Notes: generated from the sequence alone by a model not told the origin. 64,000 nt of DNA from Pseudomonas sp. QS1027 (GCF_002814235.1 NZ_PHSU01000011.1:1-64000), one strand, 5' to 3'. Positions 1 through 9,563 are shown, counted from the stretch's first letter. Program-made: numbers and translations.

Positions 1-1
1 C

Positions 2-1840
2 GAACAACAGACGCAACTCGATGCCATCCTGCTGACGGGCCTGCTGGGCAATGGCAGCCTCAACAGCACCCTGACCGTACAGTTGAAGGCGGCAGCCGCC
101 ACCCTGATCAGCCTCTACGAAAATCTGCAAGGCGCGGTAGACACTGCATACAAGGCCACGCAAGAAGCCCGGCTGATCCTGTCGGATGTGCCGCCGCCCT
201 TTCCCGATCCCCTGCTGCTACGCCTCAACCGCCAGGGCGTGGCGCAACTGCGCAGCCTGATGCCCGAGACCTTTGGCGACCTGTTTATCATCGAGCGGCG
301 CGATTTCAAGGTCGAAAGCCATTACCTGTTCGGACTCAGGGACCTTTCCCGCGAGCCGGAGCGTCCCTTGCGCTACTACGGCGAGTTTCTGGGCGAGTAC
401 GGCCGACCGATCAAACCCGCCCCTCTCCGGCGGGGCCAGGTGCGCAACGGCGCGCAGTTGGTGGTCATGCCATTTCACCACCCCACTGCGCGGCGGATCA
501 GTGAGCTGAACCGACATATCGATGCTGTCCATCGATACGACCAGCAACAACACGCCGCGCAACAGCAACAGGCCAGGGCCCAGGGCGCCTTGCAGGAGAC
601 GCTGAATCGCTTCGAGGCGCAGAAGAGCAGCACGGTGTATCGAGTGCTGGATTCGGTGCCGTTCACGGCGGCGGTGTTGATGTTGGAGTTGTGGAATGTG
701 AGGAATGAGTTTGACGCGTGGGATCAGGCAAAGCGAGAGAAAGGGAAGTTAAGAGCGGATACAGGAGTAGTCGCTGGGGTGGTTGATTTGATGATTGCGA
801 TAGAAGCGTTAAGCATCAAATTGGCGGGGAGCCAATCGGTGCTGGCTTCAGCGCGGCTCACGTTGTTTACCCTTCCAGAAGCCCCTGTTTCCTGGTTATT
901 GGGGGCGACCCTTGCCAAGCGAGTCAATCGTCAGATCACCACTCGCCTGTTATTCCAAACCAACGCAGGCGTGCTCTTCGTCGGTCTCAACCTATACGAC
1001 GCCTGGTACACCTATCAATGGGGTGATAACGCCTATTGGGGCTATCTGACGATGGCCATAGGCGGCCTTGCCGGCGTTATCGGCGGCCTGACACTCGGTG
1101 GCCCGACCGTCCTGGGCTTGGGACCCGCCGGCTGGACCGCGTTGATCCTGATTCTCGCGGGGGCCGGCGGTGCCTATTTGCTGAGCAACACGCCCCTGGA
1201 AGATTGGCTGAAGTGCGGTCCCTTCGGACCGAATGCCGGCAGCCTCGGCACTCATCTGAAAGAACCAAAGCAGGCCTTCTACTACCTGGTCAGCCTATTT
1301 GCCGATTTGCGTATCGTCATCGAACGCAATCCCTATCACGAGCCCAACCCCAAACTCAGCTTCCTGGACGACGACAGATTGGCCTATGACGTTCGCAAGG
1401 CCAACATACGGGTACGCGTCGAGAGCAATCTACCCGGGTTGCTGGCGAGTTTCGGCCACCCCAGTCTGAAGGTGGATTATCACCTCCAGAAAACCCAGCA
1501 ATATAACGATGGCGAACACATCCATCAGCAAAGCTCGCACTCACCCGCACCTAGGTGTCTCCTGGCCCATCGCCTGCTCCCCGAAGGTCTCGAACTTTAC
1601 CTCGACAGCCCTTACAGCCAATCGGTCGATCCAACGCGACCAGGACCGTCGACCTATTACACCTGGCTGGTACGAGCCCAGGTGAGCCTCGGCGACGGCG
1701 ACGACACCTGGGTCTTTCCGGCGCCACTGCCCAGGGATCCCACCGCCTTCGGCCCTAAGCACACCAAGCCGGACTTCGACAAGCTCGGACAGCCCTTCTG
1801 GGCAGATCAGACCACCCATAAAGCGCGACGGGGACAATAA
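2..1840 (+). CDS. VasX/BTH_I2691-like type VI secretion effector, 3' part (start outside window)
   Basis: The reading frame is open from the first bases of the window, so this is the C-terminal 612 or so residues of a longer protein. An internal TTG at 83 is not a convincing start. The visible part has an N-terminal helical stretch, a Gln/Ala-rich likely coiled coil (about 155-200), then several hydrophobic segments including a Gly-rich one near bases 1040-1190, followed by a conserved-looking NTPLEDWL segment and a soluble tail. This layout fits VasX-type colicin-like effectors, which are delivered by type VI secretion and permeabilise membranes of target cells. The next gene starts 5 bases downstream and encodes a membrane protein, as expected for an effector/immunity or effector/accessory pair. 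Family membership is inferred from architecture and remembered family features. The N-terminal VasX domain, which would settle it, lies outside the window. Confidence 0.65.
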   Translation, partial: EQQTQLDAILLTGLLGNGSLNSTLTVQLKAAAATLISLYENLQGAVDTAYKATQEARLILSDVPPPFPDPLLLRLNRQGVAQLRSLMPETFGDLFIIERRDFKVESHYLFGLRDLSREPERPLRYYGEFLGEYGRPIKPAPLRRGQVRNGAQLVVMPFHHPTARRISELNRHIDAVHRYDQQQHAAQQQQARAQGALQETLNRFEAQKSSTVYRVLDSVPFTAAVLMLELWNVRNEFDAWDQAKREKGKLRADTGVVAGVVDLMIAIEALSIKLAGSQSVLASARLTLFTLPEAPVSWLLGATLAKRVNRQITTRLLFQTNAGVLFVGLNLYDAWYTYQWGDNAYWGYLTMAIGGLAGVIGGLTLGGPTVLGLGPAGWTALILILAGAGGAYLLSNTPLEDWLKCGPFGPNAGSLGTHLKEPKQAFYYLVSLFADLRIVIERNPYHEPNPKLSFLDDDRLAYDVRKANIRVRVESNLPGLLASFGHPSLKVDYHLQKTQQYNDGEHIHQQSSHSPAPRCLLAHRLLPEGLELYLDSPYSQSVDPTRPGPSTYYTWLVRAQVSLGDGDDTWVFPAPLPRDPTAFGPKHTKPDFDKLGQPFWADQTTHKARRGQ

Positions 1841-1845
1841 GCCGC

Positions 1846-2901
1846 ATGAATGAATACTACGCTGCCACGGCCTACCGTTCCGACCGACTGCCCAACCAGC
1901 CCGCCTCCAAGGAGCGCCCATGGCTTAGGCGCTTTTCTTGCCTCCGCCTACCTTGGGGCGGAACCGAGGATCTGGCGCCTGCGGACTTTCTTGAAGAGGC
2001 TTCGCCCGGAAAACTACGCCGTGTGGAAATAGATAAAAAAAACCGCGAGGAACAACTCGCGGCAGGAACCTATGTACCCGCTCCCTACGAACACGTGGAC
2101 TTTCATGACCGGCATGACCATGAACGCTTCAGGTTTGCCCTATGGTCCAAGCGCTCACACTTTTGGCTCTATCTACTGGGTGGGGGCCGAGCCTTGTTTT
2201 ATCTTTTCACGGTTGTATCGATACTGAGCTTTTTTTCAACTATGAGTATCACTAGCCAGTCATGGCAACAACACACGAGTGAACACATTTCATTTTATGT
2301 AGTACTGACTGGAACCCCTCTCCTCTGCTGGGCCCTGGGCGCCCTGGTCGTCTACAAATTCCCCCGCCTCTGGGTCAAGCCCTCCCGAGGCCCACTCTGG
2401 GAACTCAACCGCCGCACCGGCCTGGTCACCCTGTTCGACTACGACAATAACGGCGCCTACAAAAAGCACGGCACCATCGGCGAAATCACCGCACCGTTCC
2501 ACGAGTTCGACGCCTATCTGGTGAGCTTCCCCGACCGCCAGGGCCTGATGATGCACAAGCTGGTGCTGGGCCATCGCTACCGCGACATCCTGATCGACTT
2601 CGGCGCCCTGGTCTCGATAGGCCCCGCACACCAGTTGCCCTGTGCCCTCTGGGATTTTATCCAGAACTACATGGACACCCGCAACCCGCTGCCCGATCTG
2701 CCGCGCTACGAGGAATACCGCCACCTCGACCCCACCACCGCCGACTACGACCGCCTCTACGCCCGCCCGCCGCGCCTGTGGATCGACATGGGTGACGAGC
2801 TGTTCAAGGCCTACGTCCAGGACATGCTGATCCGTATCGACAATATCACCACCCTGCAACGCCCCAATCAAATGGCCCGCCATGTGGAGTATGTCGATTG
2901 A
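1846..2901 (+). CDS. Two-TM membrane protein paired with the VasX-like effector (DUF6708-like)
   Basis: This 351-residue protein starts 5 bases after the effector stop, with a purine-rich GGGGA upstream of the ATG. It has a charged N-terminal arm of about 105 residues, two hydrophobic segments (about 108-135 and 146-170), and a conserved-looking soluble C-terminal half that begins with an LWELNRRTGLVTLFDYDNNG motif and contains LCALWDF-like and NYMD segments. I recall such proteins being annotated as DUF6708 and found beside type VI effectors. The role is not established. Tight coupling to a membrane-active toxin and the two membrane spans fit an immunity protein or a loading/accessory factor. 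The region around bases 2200-2300 is locally more AT-rich than its flanks. Confidence 0.6.
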   Translation: MNEYYAATAYRSDRLPNQPASKERPWLRRFSCLRLPWGGTEDLAPADFLEEASPGKLRRVEIDKKNREEQLAAGTYVPAPYEHVDFHDRHDHERFRFALWSKRSHFWLYLLGGGRALFYLFTVVSILSFFSTMSITSQSWQQHTSEHISFYVVLTGTPLLCWALGALVVYKFPRLWVKPSRGPLWELNRRTGLVTLFDYDNNGAYKKHGTIGEITAPFHEFDAYLVSFPDRQGLMMHKLVLGHRYRDILIDFGALVSIGPAHQLPCALWDFIQNYMDTRNPLPDLPRYEEYRHLDPTTADYDRLYARPPRLWIDMGDELFKAYVQDMLIRIDNITTLQRPNQMARHVEYVD

Positions 2902-3090
2902 GATTCGCACCGAGGCGCAGCGAGCATCAGCTTTTATTCTGGACCGAATAGACAGGGAAATGGCAAGGGTACGCGCGATGTATCCGACAACGACAGACTG
3001 AAACAACAAATAAATACCACAGGCGCAATAACACCCCTGGAGATACTCCTTCGTGCGTTTCCTCAAAACTCACAATAAAAGGACTTATCC

Positions 3091-6000
3091 ATGGCCAACA
3101 CAGTCAGCCGGGGTGAACGGGGCGCCAGGCCCATCGATGGCATTGTCATCTCGGACCTTGTTGAAACCCCTGACATCAAGAAGCCTTCCACCCCCGATCC
3201 ATCTCGCGCGCCCTCGCCGACCAGGGGCCGGGCCGGCCTCGCCGAACTGGACGCGCGCCTGGGGCCGGTCACCCTGGACACCTTTGTCATCAGTCGCGTG
3301 GAACTCTACGACATGGGCGCCAGGCTCCGTGGACGTGCCCTCGACAGTGCCGACCCGCAACTCCAGGGCAGTGGCCGGATCCTGGTCGAGGGTTTGCAGT
3401 TCGATCCGGATGAACTGCAACACCATCTGGAGACAGCGGACGATGCCGATCAACGCCCTATCGACGTGCTGTTTGAAATAGGCTCGCAACGCTCCCTGCA
3501 GGCCCCGCCCTTGCTCGGGACAGAAAAACCGGCGCAGGCCGCCAACCTGATGAAGCATCTCAATCAGTTGCTGGTGCGCTTGCAGAACCTGCAAATCCTC
3601 ACGCACAAATATGTCACCTTCAGCCTTCCGAGCTGGATCGATACCGCCAAGAGCCGCAGCATGCTCACGGCGGGATCCGGCATGCAGGCCTACGGGATCT
3701 ACAGCGGCCTGGTCGGCATCCGTGAAGCGCTGAAAAAGCGCGACGTCACCGAAGCGGCGGTGAACGCCGGCAGCATTGGCGCCGAGCTGACGTCCATATT
3801 GGTCGAGCGCGGCTTGAGGAAAACCGGGGAAGCCCTGCTCAGCCAGGGCGGCAGGATTTTCCAGGGTTTTCGCGCCACCTCCGCCGGCCTGCTGGTCAGC
3901 CGCAGTGCCGGCCTGCTGGGCAATGTGCTGACCCTGCCGTTCGATATCCACAGTGCCGTGGTGGCGTTCAACAATGCCGCCAAGGCCAGCGGCAAGGAAG
4001 CCATGGACCATTACGTCACGGCCGGGTTCAGCATTGCCAGCGCCACCTTGTCGCTGGCCCTCGGCGCGGCGGCCGCCGCCGGATTCAGCTCTGCCGGCCC
4101 GCTCGGCCTGGTGGCGTGCGCGGTGTTGATCGTCGGCGCGAAGATCTACAGCGCCGTACGCCAGGTCGACGATATCGACGACTACATCGAACTGAGCGTC
4201 AACGAGCGCTGGCGCTCGGGCTGGTTCGCCTTTACCGGACAGGCACTGGACCAGGAGGTCATGGACCGCTACCTGATCGAGCGCACCCGGGTCGACTATG
4301 GCAAAGCCCTGGAAACCCGCGCCAGGGCGCTCCTCGACGTGGAAATGAAGGAAACCCTCGCGGGGGTCGTGAACGGCAACTTCCACGTTGGGCTGGAGCC
4401 CGTCAAACACTGGGCAGCGCGCTGGGATGAGGGCCAGGAACAGCCCTATACGACCATCAATACGCCGGTGGTCCGCGAGGGCGACGATGTCATCGATGCC
4501 TCAAAGGGCCTGGGGCAAATCCCGGGGCTGGTCAGCGGAACGCCGGGGGAAAAAAAGGGCCTGCTCTGGCAATTGGGCGGCGGCAACGACCGGGTCATCG
4601 GCGTGCGCGACAAACCCAACTACTTTGCCTTTTCGACCGGCAAAAAGACCCTGACCGGCGGCGATCAGGATGACGCCTTTCTGTTCCAGACCCAGGCCAC
4701 CCTGACCGCCCCCAACGTGCCCGCCATCAGTGCGCTACAGGGTGGCGACGGCCAGGATACGCTGTCGCTGCAAGGGCAGGTCCCGTCGCGCAACAGCTTC
4801 CAGTTCGTCGGCCACGCGGTTGACCTGGACAGCGGCACCCTGGCTTTGCGCCGTAACGCCGCTGACCTCATCCCGGTCGCCTATGCCACGCTGGCCTCCA
4901 TCGAACATGTCGAAACCCTTGCCGGTGGCAGCAGTCGCGTGAACGGTAACTCGCAGGCCAATCACATCACCTTGCAGGGTATGGACGACCAGGCGAGCGG
5001 CGGTGACGGCGACGACCACTTCATACTCAAGGGCACCGAGAGCAGGGTCGCCGGCGGCGCCGGCAAGGACCACTACCGGATGACCCCTGCGGGAAGAACC
5101 GTGGTCCTCGACGAGGACGGCGGTGAGCCCAGCACCGTCGAACTGGACTGGCCCATGGAACGTATCCAGAGCTGGCGCATCGTCGACACCGACCTGATCG
5201 TCACCTCGTTGCGTGACGAAAATGGCAGGTTGCCCAGTCACCAATTGATCATCAGGGGTGTCTATAAACACGACGGCGGGCGGCAACTGAAAAATGACCT
5301 GCTGTTGTTTGTCACCCGGGAGGGCCATACCCTCAAACCCGACCTGCCGGCCACGCTGGAGGGCACGGACGACCAGGATGTCCGCGCCACGGTGCTGATC
5401 CTCGGACAACTCCCGCCGGCCCCGCAGCCCGTCAATGGCGGCGAGCACAGTCTTCCCGGAGCCTCGACCAGCGGCTACTTCATCGCCAGGCAGACCCTGC
5501 ACACGACCTTCCAGGTCATACCCGACGACACGCGCCCCTCAACCACGCTGTTCCTCGACTACGACAGCGCTGAGATCGAGCAGGTCAGCGTACGTTACCA
5601 AGTGCAATCGAAGAGCATCGGTGCCTTCAACTACCTGAGCTACAGCGAGGCCAGCCTGAGCCTGCGGTTCGACGACCAGACACAACTGACGCTCAAGGAC
5701 TGGGTGGTCGAAGGCGCGGGCAAGGCGACCGATGTCGGTGCCGCCCTGCACACCACGGGGTTCGACCTGAACCATGGGATCGTCCTGGTGCTGCGCGATG
5801 GCAGTTCGTATGAGGTCGGCGCGCCAACCTCCAGCTATCTCGACGACCAGCACCACCCGGGCATCAGGACCCTCGATGGCCGTGGCTCATTACGCCGGCG
5901 TACCGGCCACTACCTGTTCCGCTCACCCGAAAACCAGAGCGCCTTGCTGAAAGACCAACCGCAGCGCATCGACTTCAAAGCCGGCAGCGACTCGACGATC

Positions 6001-6570
6001 TACACCCTGGAGGGCATGAGTTCAACCTATGAACTCTATCCCTGCAGCGGCGCCACCATCCGCCTGTCGACGCCGGGCGCCCTGGCGAAAATCACCAATG
6101 CGTCGACCTGGTACATCCATACCCAGGCCAGCGGGCAAAGGGTGACGCCCGGCGACATCAGGATCGCCCCCCAGCAGCTATGGGTCGGCAATATCCGCTT
6201 CCTGCTGCCGACGCACGACGATCCCGCGCAACCCATGGACCTGATCTACATCGTCCTGACATCCGGCGCCAGGTATGAAGTGGACCGGATCTTCGACCAG
6301 CTATTGCTGCATGAACTGGATGCCCGCGCCCATGCCGATCTGGACGCCATAAAAAGCTGTATCGAACGGCATCGGGCCGACGACCAACTGGCCGCCAATC
6401 GCGTCAGGGTCAAAGGACTCAGGGTGATCAGCGCGTCGACTTCAAGTGCACGCTCCCAGGATGACTACGACGCGATCACCTACGACACGCTGACGCAGCA
6501 GTGGCGCACGGACAACGACGAAGCGTCCCTTGTCGACCCTGCGGACCTGTTTATCCACACCCCGCGCTAG
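3091..6570 (+). CDS. Large toxin protein with TcdA/TcdB-type pore-forming region and RTX-like Gly-Asp repeats
   Basis: This 1159-residue protein has an AGGA ribosome site 7 bases before ATG 3091. Residues 1-60 are polar and Pro-rich with no signal peptide. Residues about 150-430 have the character of the pore/translocation region of large clostridial toxins, also found in Mcf and FitD insect toxins: amphipathic helices, then a long Ala/Gly-rich hydrophobic hairpin (about 313-355), then the conserved-looking YIELSVNERWRSGWFAF and RALLDVEMKE segments. Downstream are degenerate Gly/Asp-rich RTX-like turns (GGGNDRV about 495, GGDGQDTL about 549, GGDGDDHF and GGAGKDHY about 637-662), which in RTX proteins bind calcium and form a beta-roll. 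The rest is beta-rich and unrecognised. No enzymatic domain is visible. The next gene, 113 bases on, carries effector-like domains, so this may be the translocating half of a two-part toxin. Family assignment is inferred by eye. Confidence 0.6.
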   Translation: MANTVSRGERGARPIDGIVISDLVETPDIKKPSTPDPSRAPSPTRGRAGLAELDARLGPVTLDTFVISRVELYDMGARLRGRALDSADPQLQGSGRILVEGLQFDPDELQHHLETADDADQRPIDVLFEIGSQRSLQAPPLLGTEKPAQAANLMKHLNQLLVRLQNLQILTHKYVTFSLPSWIDTAKSRSMLTAGSGMQAYGIYSGLVGIREALKKRDVTEAAVNAGSIGAELTSILVERGLRKTGEALLSQGGRIFQGFRATSAGLLVSRSAGLLGNVLTLPFDIHSAVVAFNNAAKASGKEAMDHYVTAGFSIASATLSLALGAAAAAGFSSAGPLGLVACAVLIVGAKIYSAVRQVDDIDDYIELSVNERWRSGWFAFTGQALDQEVMDRYLIERTRVDYGKALETRARALLDVEMKETLAGVVNGNFHVGLEPVKHWAARWDEGQEQPYTTINTPVVREGDDVIDASKGLGQIPGLVSGTPGEKKGLLWQLGGGNDRVIGVRDKPNYFAFSTGKKTLTGGDQDDAFLFQTQATLTAPNVPAISALQGGDGQDTLSLQGQVPSRNSFQFVGHAVDLDSGTLALRRNAADLIPVAYATLASIEHVETLAGGSSRVNGNSQANHITLQGMDDQASGGDGDDHFILKGTESRVAGGAGKDHYRMTPAGRTVVLDEDGGEPSTVELDWPMERIQSWRIVDTDLIVTSLRDENGRLPSHQLIIRGVYKHDGGRQLKNDLLLFVTREGHTLKPDLPATLEGTDDQDVRATVLILGQLPPAPQPVNGGEHSLPGASTSGYFIARQTLHTTFQVIPDDTRPSTTLFLDYDSAEIEQVSVRYQVQSKSIGAFNYLSYSEASLSLRFDDQTQLTLKDWVVEGAGKATDVGAALHTTGFDLNHGIVLVLRDGSSYEVGAPTSSYLDDQHHPGIRTLDGRGSLRRRTGHYLFRSPENQSALLKDQPQRIDFKAGSDSTIYTLEGMSSTYELYPCSGATIRLSTPGALAKITNASTWYIHTQASGQRVTPGDIRIAPQQLWVGNIRFLLPTHDDPAQPMDLIYIVLTSGARYEVDRIFDQLLLHELDARAHADLDAIKSCIERHRADDQLAANRVRVKGLRVISASTSSARSQDDYDAITYDTLTQQWRTDNDEASLVDPADLFIHTPR

Positions 6571-6582
6571 CCGCGCGGGGCC
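6560..6582 (+). terminator. GC-rich hairpin overlapping the stop codon of the pore-forming toxin gene
   Basis: The seven-base arms CCCCGCG and CGCGGGG flank the TAG stop codon. There is no T-run, so this is at best an attenuator-like hairpin between the two toxin genes and not a clear intrinsic terminator. Confidence 0.3.
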
Positions 6583-6682
6583 TCCAACCCTACCCGAGCA
6601 ACACCGGACCGGGCTTGCCCGCGGCGCAAGACGCGCCATTGGCCGGCCCCAGTGAGAACACGATCAACGAAAGGATTCCGCC

Positions 6683-9526
6683 ATGTCCCCCAGAACACCG
6701 ATTCGCCCTGGCACACCCGGCACCCCGCAGCCCGATCTGCCGGCCATCAGACTCCCCGAGATCAGCCCAGCGATACGCAATCGTCTTCCCGGCACCGGCA
6801 CCCCGGTGCTGCCGAGCGCCCCCGGGAGCACACCGCCCACCAGGCCGGCAGTGGCTCCCGTCGCGCCGATCCCCGGCGCGGCCCCCATTGCCATCAGCAA
6901 CATCGCCGGCCCTGTTGCCAACAGCCTGTCGCCGGGCCGTCCCTTGAGCGCTTACTCAAGGCACGCGCCCAAAGGCCTGCCACCTCCCGACAGCGAAGGG
7001 TTTCGCGTGGCCCAGCAGCGCAAGTTCGTCAATCTCGAAGATGGCCAGGTCGTCATGGTCGGCTATGACGAAAGCGTCAGGTCCTACTGCGCCCAGGCCA
7101 GGGAAGAATACCGGCCCTCGGGCCCGGCCTTGTACCGGGTCGCGGGTCGCGATATCTGGAAAGAAAACAGCGCCGCAACGGCCTTGCGCCCATATCAACT
7201 GCCAGCGCAACACCCAGCCACGCCTCAGCCGGCAAGAACCCCCACGGCGGATGGCGGACATCCCGACGAAATCGCCAACGACCCGGCACTCCTGCAATGC
7301 CGCGGACGGTTGGTGGCCGATGCCGAGCGTTTCTTCAAAAACCACCAGTTGCCCGATCGCCCGCCCGTGCCTGAACTGCCCCCCGCTGCGAGCGACCGGG
7401 TGCTGATCGAGACACTCTACCGACAGGCCGAAGGGCTGGTCATCGGCGAAACCTATACCGACTCGGGCAGCAAGCTGTTCCTGATCAAAAACATGGCGAC
7501 ATTGGCTGAACAGGGTGTCAGGACGCTCTACCTGGAACGCCTGAGAACCGATGTCGAACAGGCTCACCTGGAGACCTTCCACAAGACCGGGATCCTGAGC
7601 GACACCCTGGACAATTACCTGCGCACACTCGACGGCGACTACGGCAATGCGCCAGCAGGCACCTGCAGTTACCGCAACCTGATCATCACGGCCCGCGCCC
7701 ACGGTATCCGGGTCCAGGCGCTTGATTGCGCCGCGAGTAACTCCCTGCGCGTACGCGACCCTCACATGCTCACTCGAATAACAGCACTGAACTACCATAC
7801 CTATCAAGTCATCAAGGCCGATCAAGCGGGTGGTCTCCAGGGCAAGTGGCTGGCCTTGGTGGATACTCATCACGCCAATGGCTATGGCCCTGAAGGCACA
7901 CCAGGACTGAGCCGACTGCAAGGGGTTACAGGACTGATGATCGACGACACCATGAGCAATCCCGCAATACACAAGGTCCCTGCCCTGCCGCATAACGCGG
8001 GCGGGCAGATGAACCTCGTCAGGCCCGACCTGAAGTTGTCCGTGAAGGTGCCATGGCGAGAAGCCCTTGAGGTGCCTCTCCCCTACCGAAACGCACTGCA
8101 GGATCGGATCCGAAGCCCGGAAGATATCATCGTGAACAGAACCCATGTCAGACTTCACGAGCGAGCTAAAGATGAGGCGGCCATCGATGACTTTCTTCAA
8201 CGTGAGGAACGCCTGAAAAGCACCAGCGCGGCGTTTTTCTCGCGGCACCACGGCAACCGCCAGGCCAAACCGGAGATTCCCCATCTGCCGGCCGACAGCA
8301 CGGTGCCACGGATCCTTGAAAGGCTCTATGAAAACAATAATGGCCTGGTACTGGGGGCTGACCAGGGGTCCATCACCGCCAGGAAGTTGCTGATCGAAAA
8401 TATGCAGACACTGTCGACACTCAAGGTTGAAAAACTCTATGTGCAGAATCTGCTGACAGACCTCGACCAGCCTTTTATCGACGGTTTTCATGCAACAGGC
8501 GTTATGCCCAGGCACTTTGAACAGACCCTTGGCTCCGAGGACCTACGACAGACGCTCGGCCTGGGAAATGAATATTCACTGCAACGCCTGCTGATCAGTG
8601 CGCGTGAGCACGGCATCAAAATTCAGGCTCTGGACATGGCCAGCGGCTACAGGAAACAAAAGCAGCAACACAATGTGCCCAACTTCAACTACATCGCGCA
8701 CAAAATCATCGAGAGTGATCAACAACATCATGGTGCCCACAAATGGCTGGCGCTGGTGCTGAACGTCCACGCCAGCACCGTCAGGGGGTTACCGGGCCTT
8801 GCGCAGCTACAAGGTGCCCCTGGCCTGAGGACCGTCGCCACAGGACCGCGAACCACTGCGAAGATAAGTGTCGATCCCGGGTACGTAGAGCATGTTTATG
8901 GTCGTGACGAGTATGTCCGTTCGGATCTGGCGCTGCAGGTCAACCTTGATTCCTCACCCAGGCCGCCGAGTACGCAGAACCCCAGGAACTGTCTGGGCTG
9001 GATGGAAGTCGAGCCAGACTTCCTGATCGAAAAGCAGGGCAACCATTTCATACTTGTGCAGAGAAGTTATCGCACGGGCGCGGATCATTACGAGGAGACC
9101 ACCATCCAGGTACGTGATGGCAAATACTCCATACCGCAAGGCGCCGCCCTGTTCAACGGCGTGCAATACAACAGCCTCGCGGATCTGGTGTGGGGGCTGA
9201 AGGGCTCAGGCTATGTTCAGGTCGCCGAACTCCCTGGTGTTATTCCCATTCCCGCAACGCCCAGGCTCGACACCCATCCGCAACTCAATCGACCCGGCAT
9301 GTTTCTCACCGACGAGACGGCGAACGGCCCCGTGCTCGTCAATCGCTCAAAGGATCGCTCGTTGACTGTGACGCCCATCCGGCGCAACCCGGCCGGCAAG
9401 TGGTACATCAACCACCAACGATGGGGCTATGACGAAACCAGGCTGTTCGACAGCCTGGACGAACTGGGCAGTCATTTGATCAAGCATGTAGGCCTGGTTG
9501 CCTATAGCGTCCCCTCCGACCTCTGA
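6683..9526 (+). CDS. Putative effector-type toxin with tandem TIKI/ChaN-like repeats and SH2-like C-terminal repeats
   Basis: This 947-residue protein starts at ATG 6683 after an AAAGGA site. Residues 1-90 are Pro-rich and likely disordered, with no signal peptide. Residues about 108-165 form a small domain (LEDGQVVMVGYDES then PSGPALYRVAG) that recurs in Pseudomonas toxin-like proteins. Two repeats of one domain follow, about 240-430 and 543-735. Each has an LY.....GLV.G strand, a KLFLIKNM/KLLIENM helix, LYLERL.TD/LYVQNLLTD, and AR.HGI..QALD. This matches the TIKI/ChaN/EreA-like fold shared with the C2 domain of Pasteurella toxin. In the first copy the usual GE.H histidine is Tyr (GETYTD); in the second the motif is gone (GADQGS), so metal-dependent catalysis looks lost. 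Residues about 779-840 and 870-935 are two short repeats with an SH2-like pattern. It probably forms an operon with the upstream pore-forming protein. Confidence 0.55.
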   Translation: MSPRTPIRPGTPGTPQPDLPAIRLPEISPAIRNRLPGTGTPVLPSAPGSTPPTRPAVAPVAPIPGAAPIAISNIAGPVANSLSPGRPLSAYSRHAPKGLPPPDSEGFRVAQQRKFVNLEDGQVVMVGYDESVRSYCAQAREEYRPSGPALYRVAGRDIWKENSAATALRPYQLPAQHPATPQPARTPTADGGHPDEIANDPALLQCRGRLVADAERFFKNHQLPDRPPVPELPPAASDRVLIETLYRQAEGLVIGETYTDSGSKLFLIKNMATLAEQGVRTLYLERLRTDVEQAHLETFHKTGILSDTLDNYLRTLDGDYGNAPAGTCSYRNLIITARAHGIRVQALDCAASNSLRVRDPHMLTRITALNYHTYQVIKADQAGGLQGKWLALVDTHHANGYGPEGTPGLSRLQGVTGLMIDDTMSNPAIHKVPALPHNAGGQMNLVRPDLKLSVKVPWREALEVPLPYRNALQDRIRSPEDIIVNRTHVRLHERAKDEAAIDDFLQREERLKSTSAAFFSRHHGNRQAKPEIPHLPADSTVPRILERLYENNNGLVLGADQGSITARKLLIENMQTLSTLKVEKLYVQNLLTDLDQPFIDGFHATGVMPRHFEQTLGSEDLRQTLGLGNEYSLQRLLISAREHGIKIQALDMASGYRKQKQQHNVPNFNYIAHKIIESDQQHHGAHKWLALVLNVHASTVRGLPGLAQLQGAPGLRTVATGPRTTAKISVDPGYVEHVYGRDEYVRSDLALQVNLDSSPRPPSTQNPRNCLGWMEVEPDFLIEKQGNHFILVQRSYRTGADHYEETTIQVRDGKYSIPQGAALFNGVQYNSLADLVWGLKGSGYVQVAELPGVIPIPATPRLDTHPQLNRPGMFLTDETANGPVLVNRSKDRSLTVTPIRRNPAGKWYINHQRWGYDETRLFDSLDELGSHLIKHVGLVAYSVPSDL

Positions 9527-9563
9527 GAACCGGCCCCCGATCCACAGGAACGAGGGCCAACCC

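Noticed and set aside
2891..3001. A 36-codon frame starting inside the end of the two-TM protein gene (MSIEIRTEAQRASAFILDRI...)
   Set aside because: It has a plausible helix but is very short, overlaps the upstream gene, and has a ribosome-like GGAG only 2 bases away from the start. Could be a remnant; not supported enough to call.
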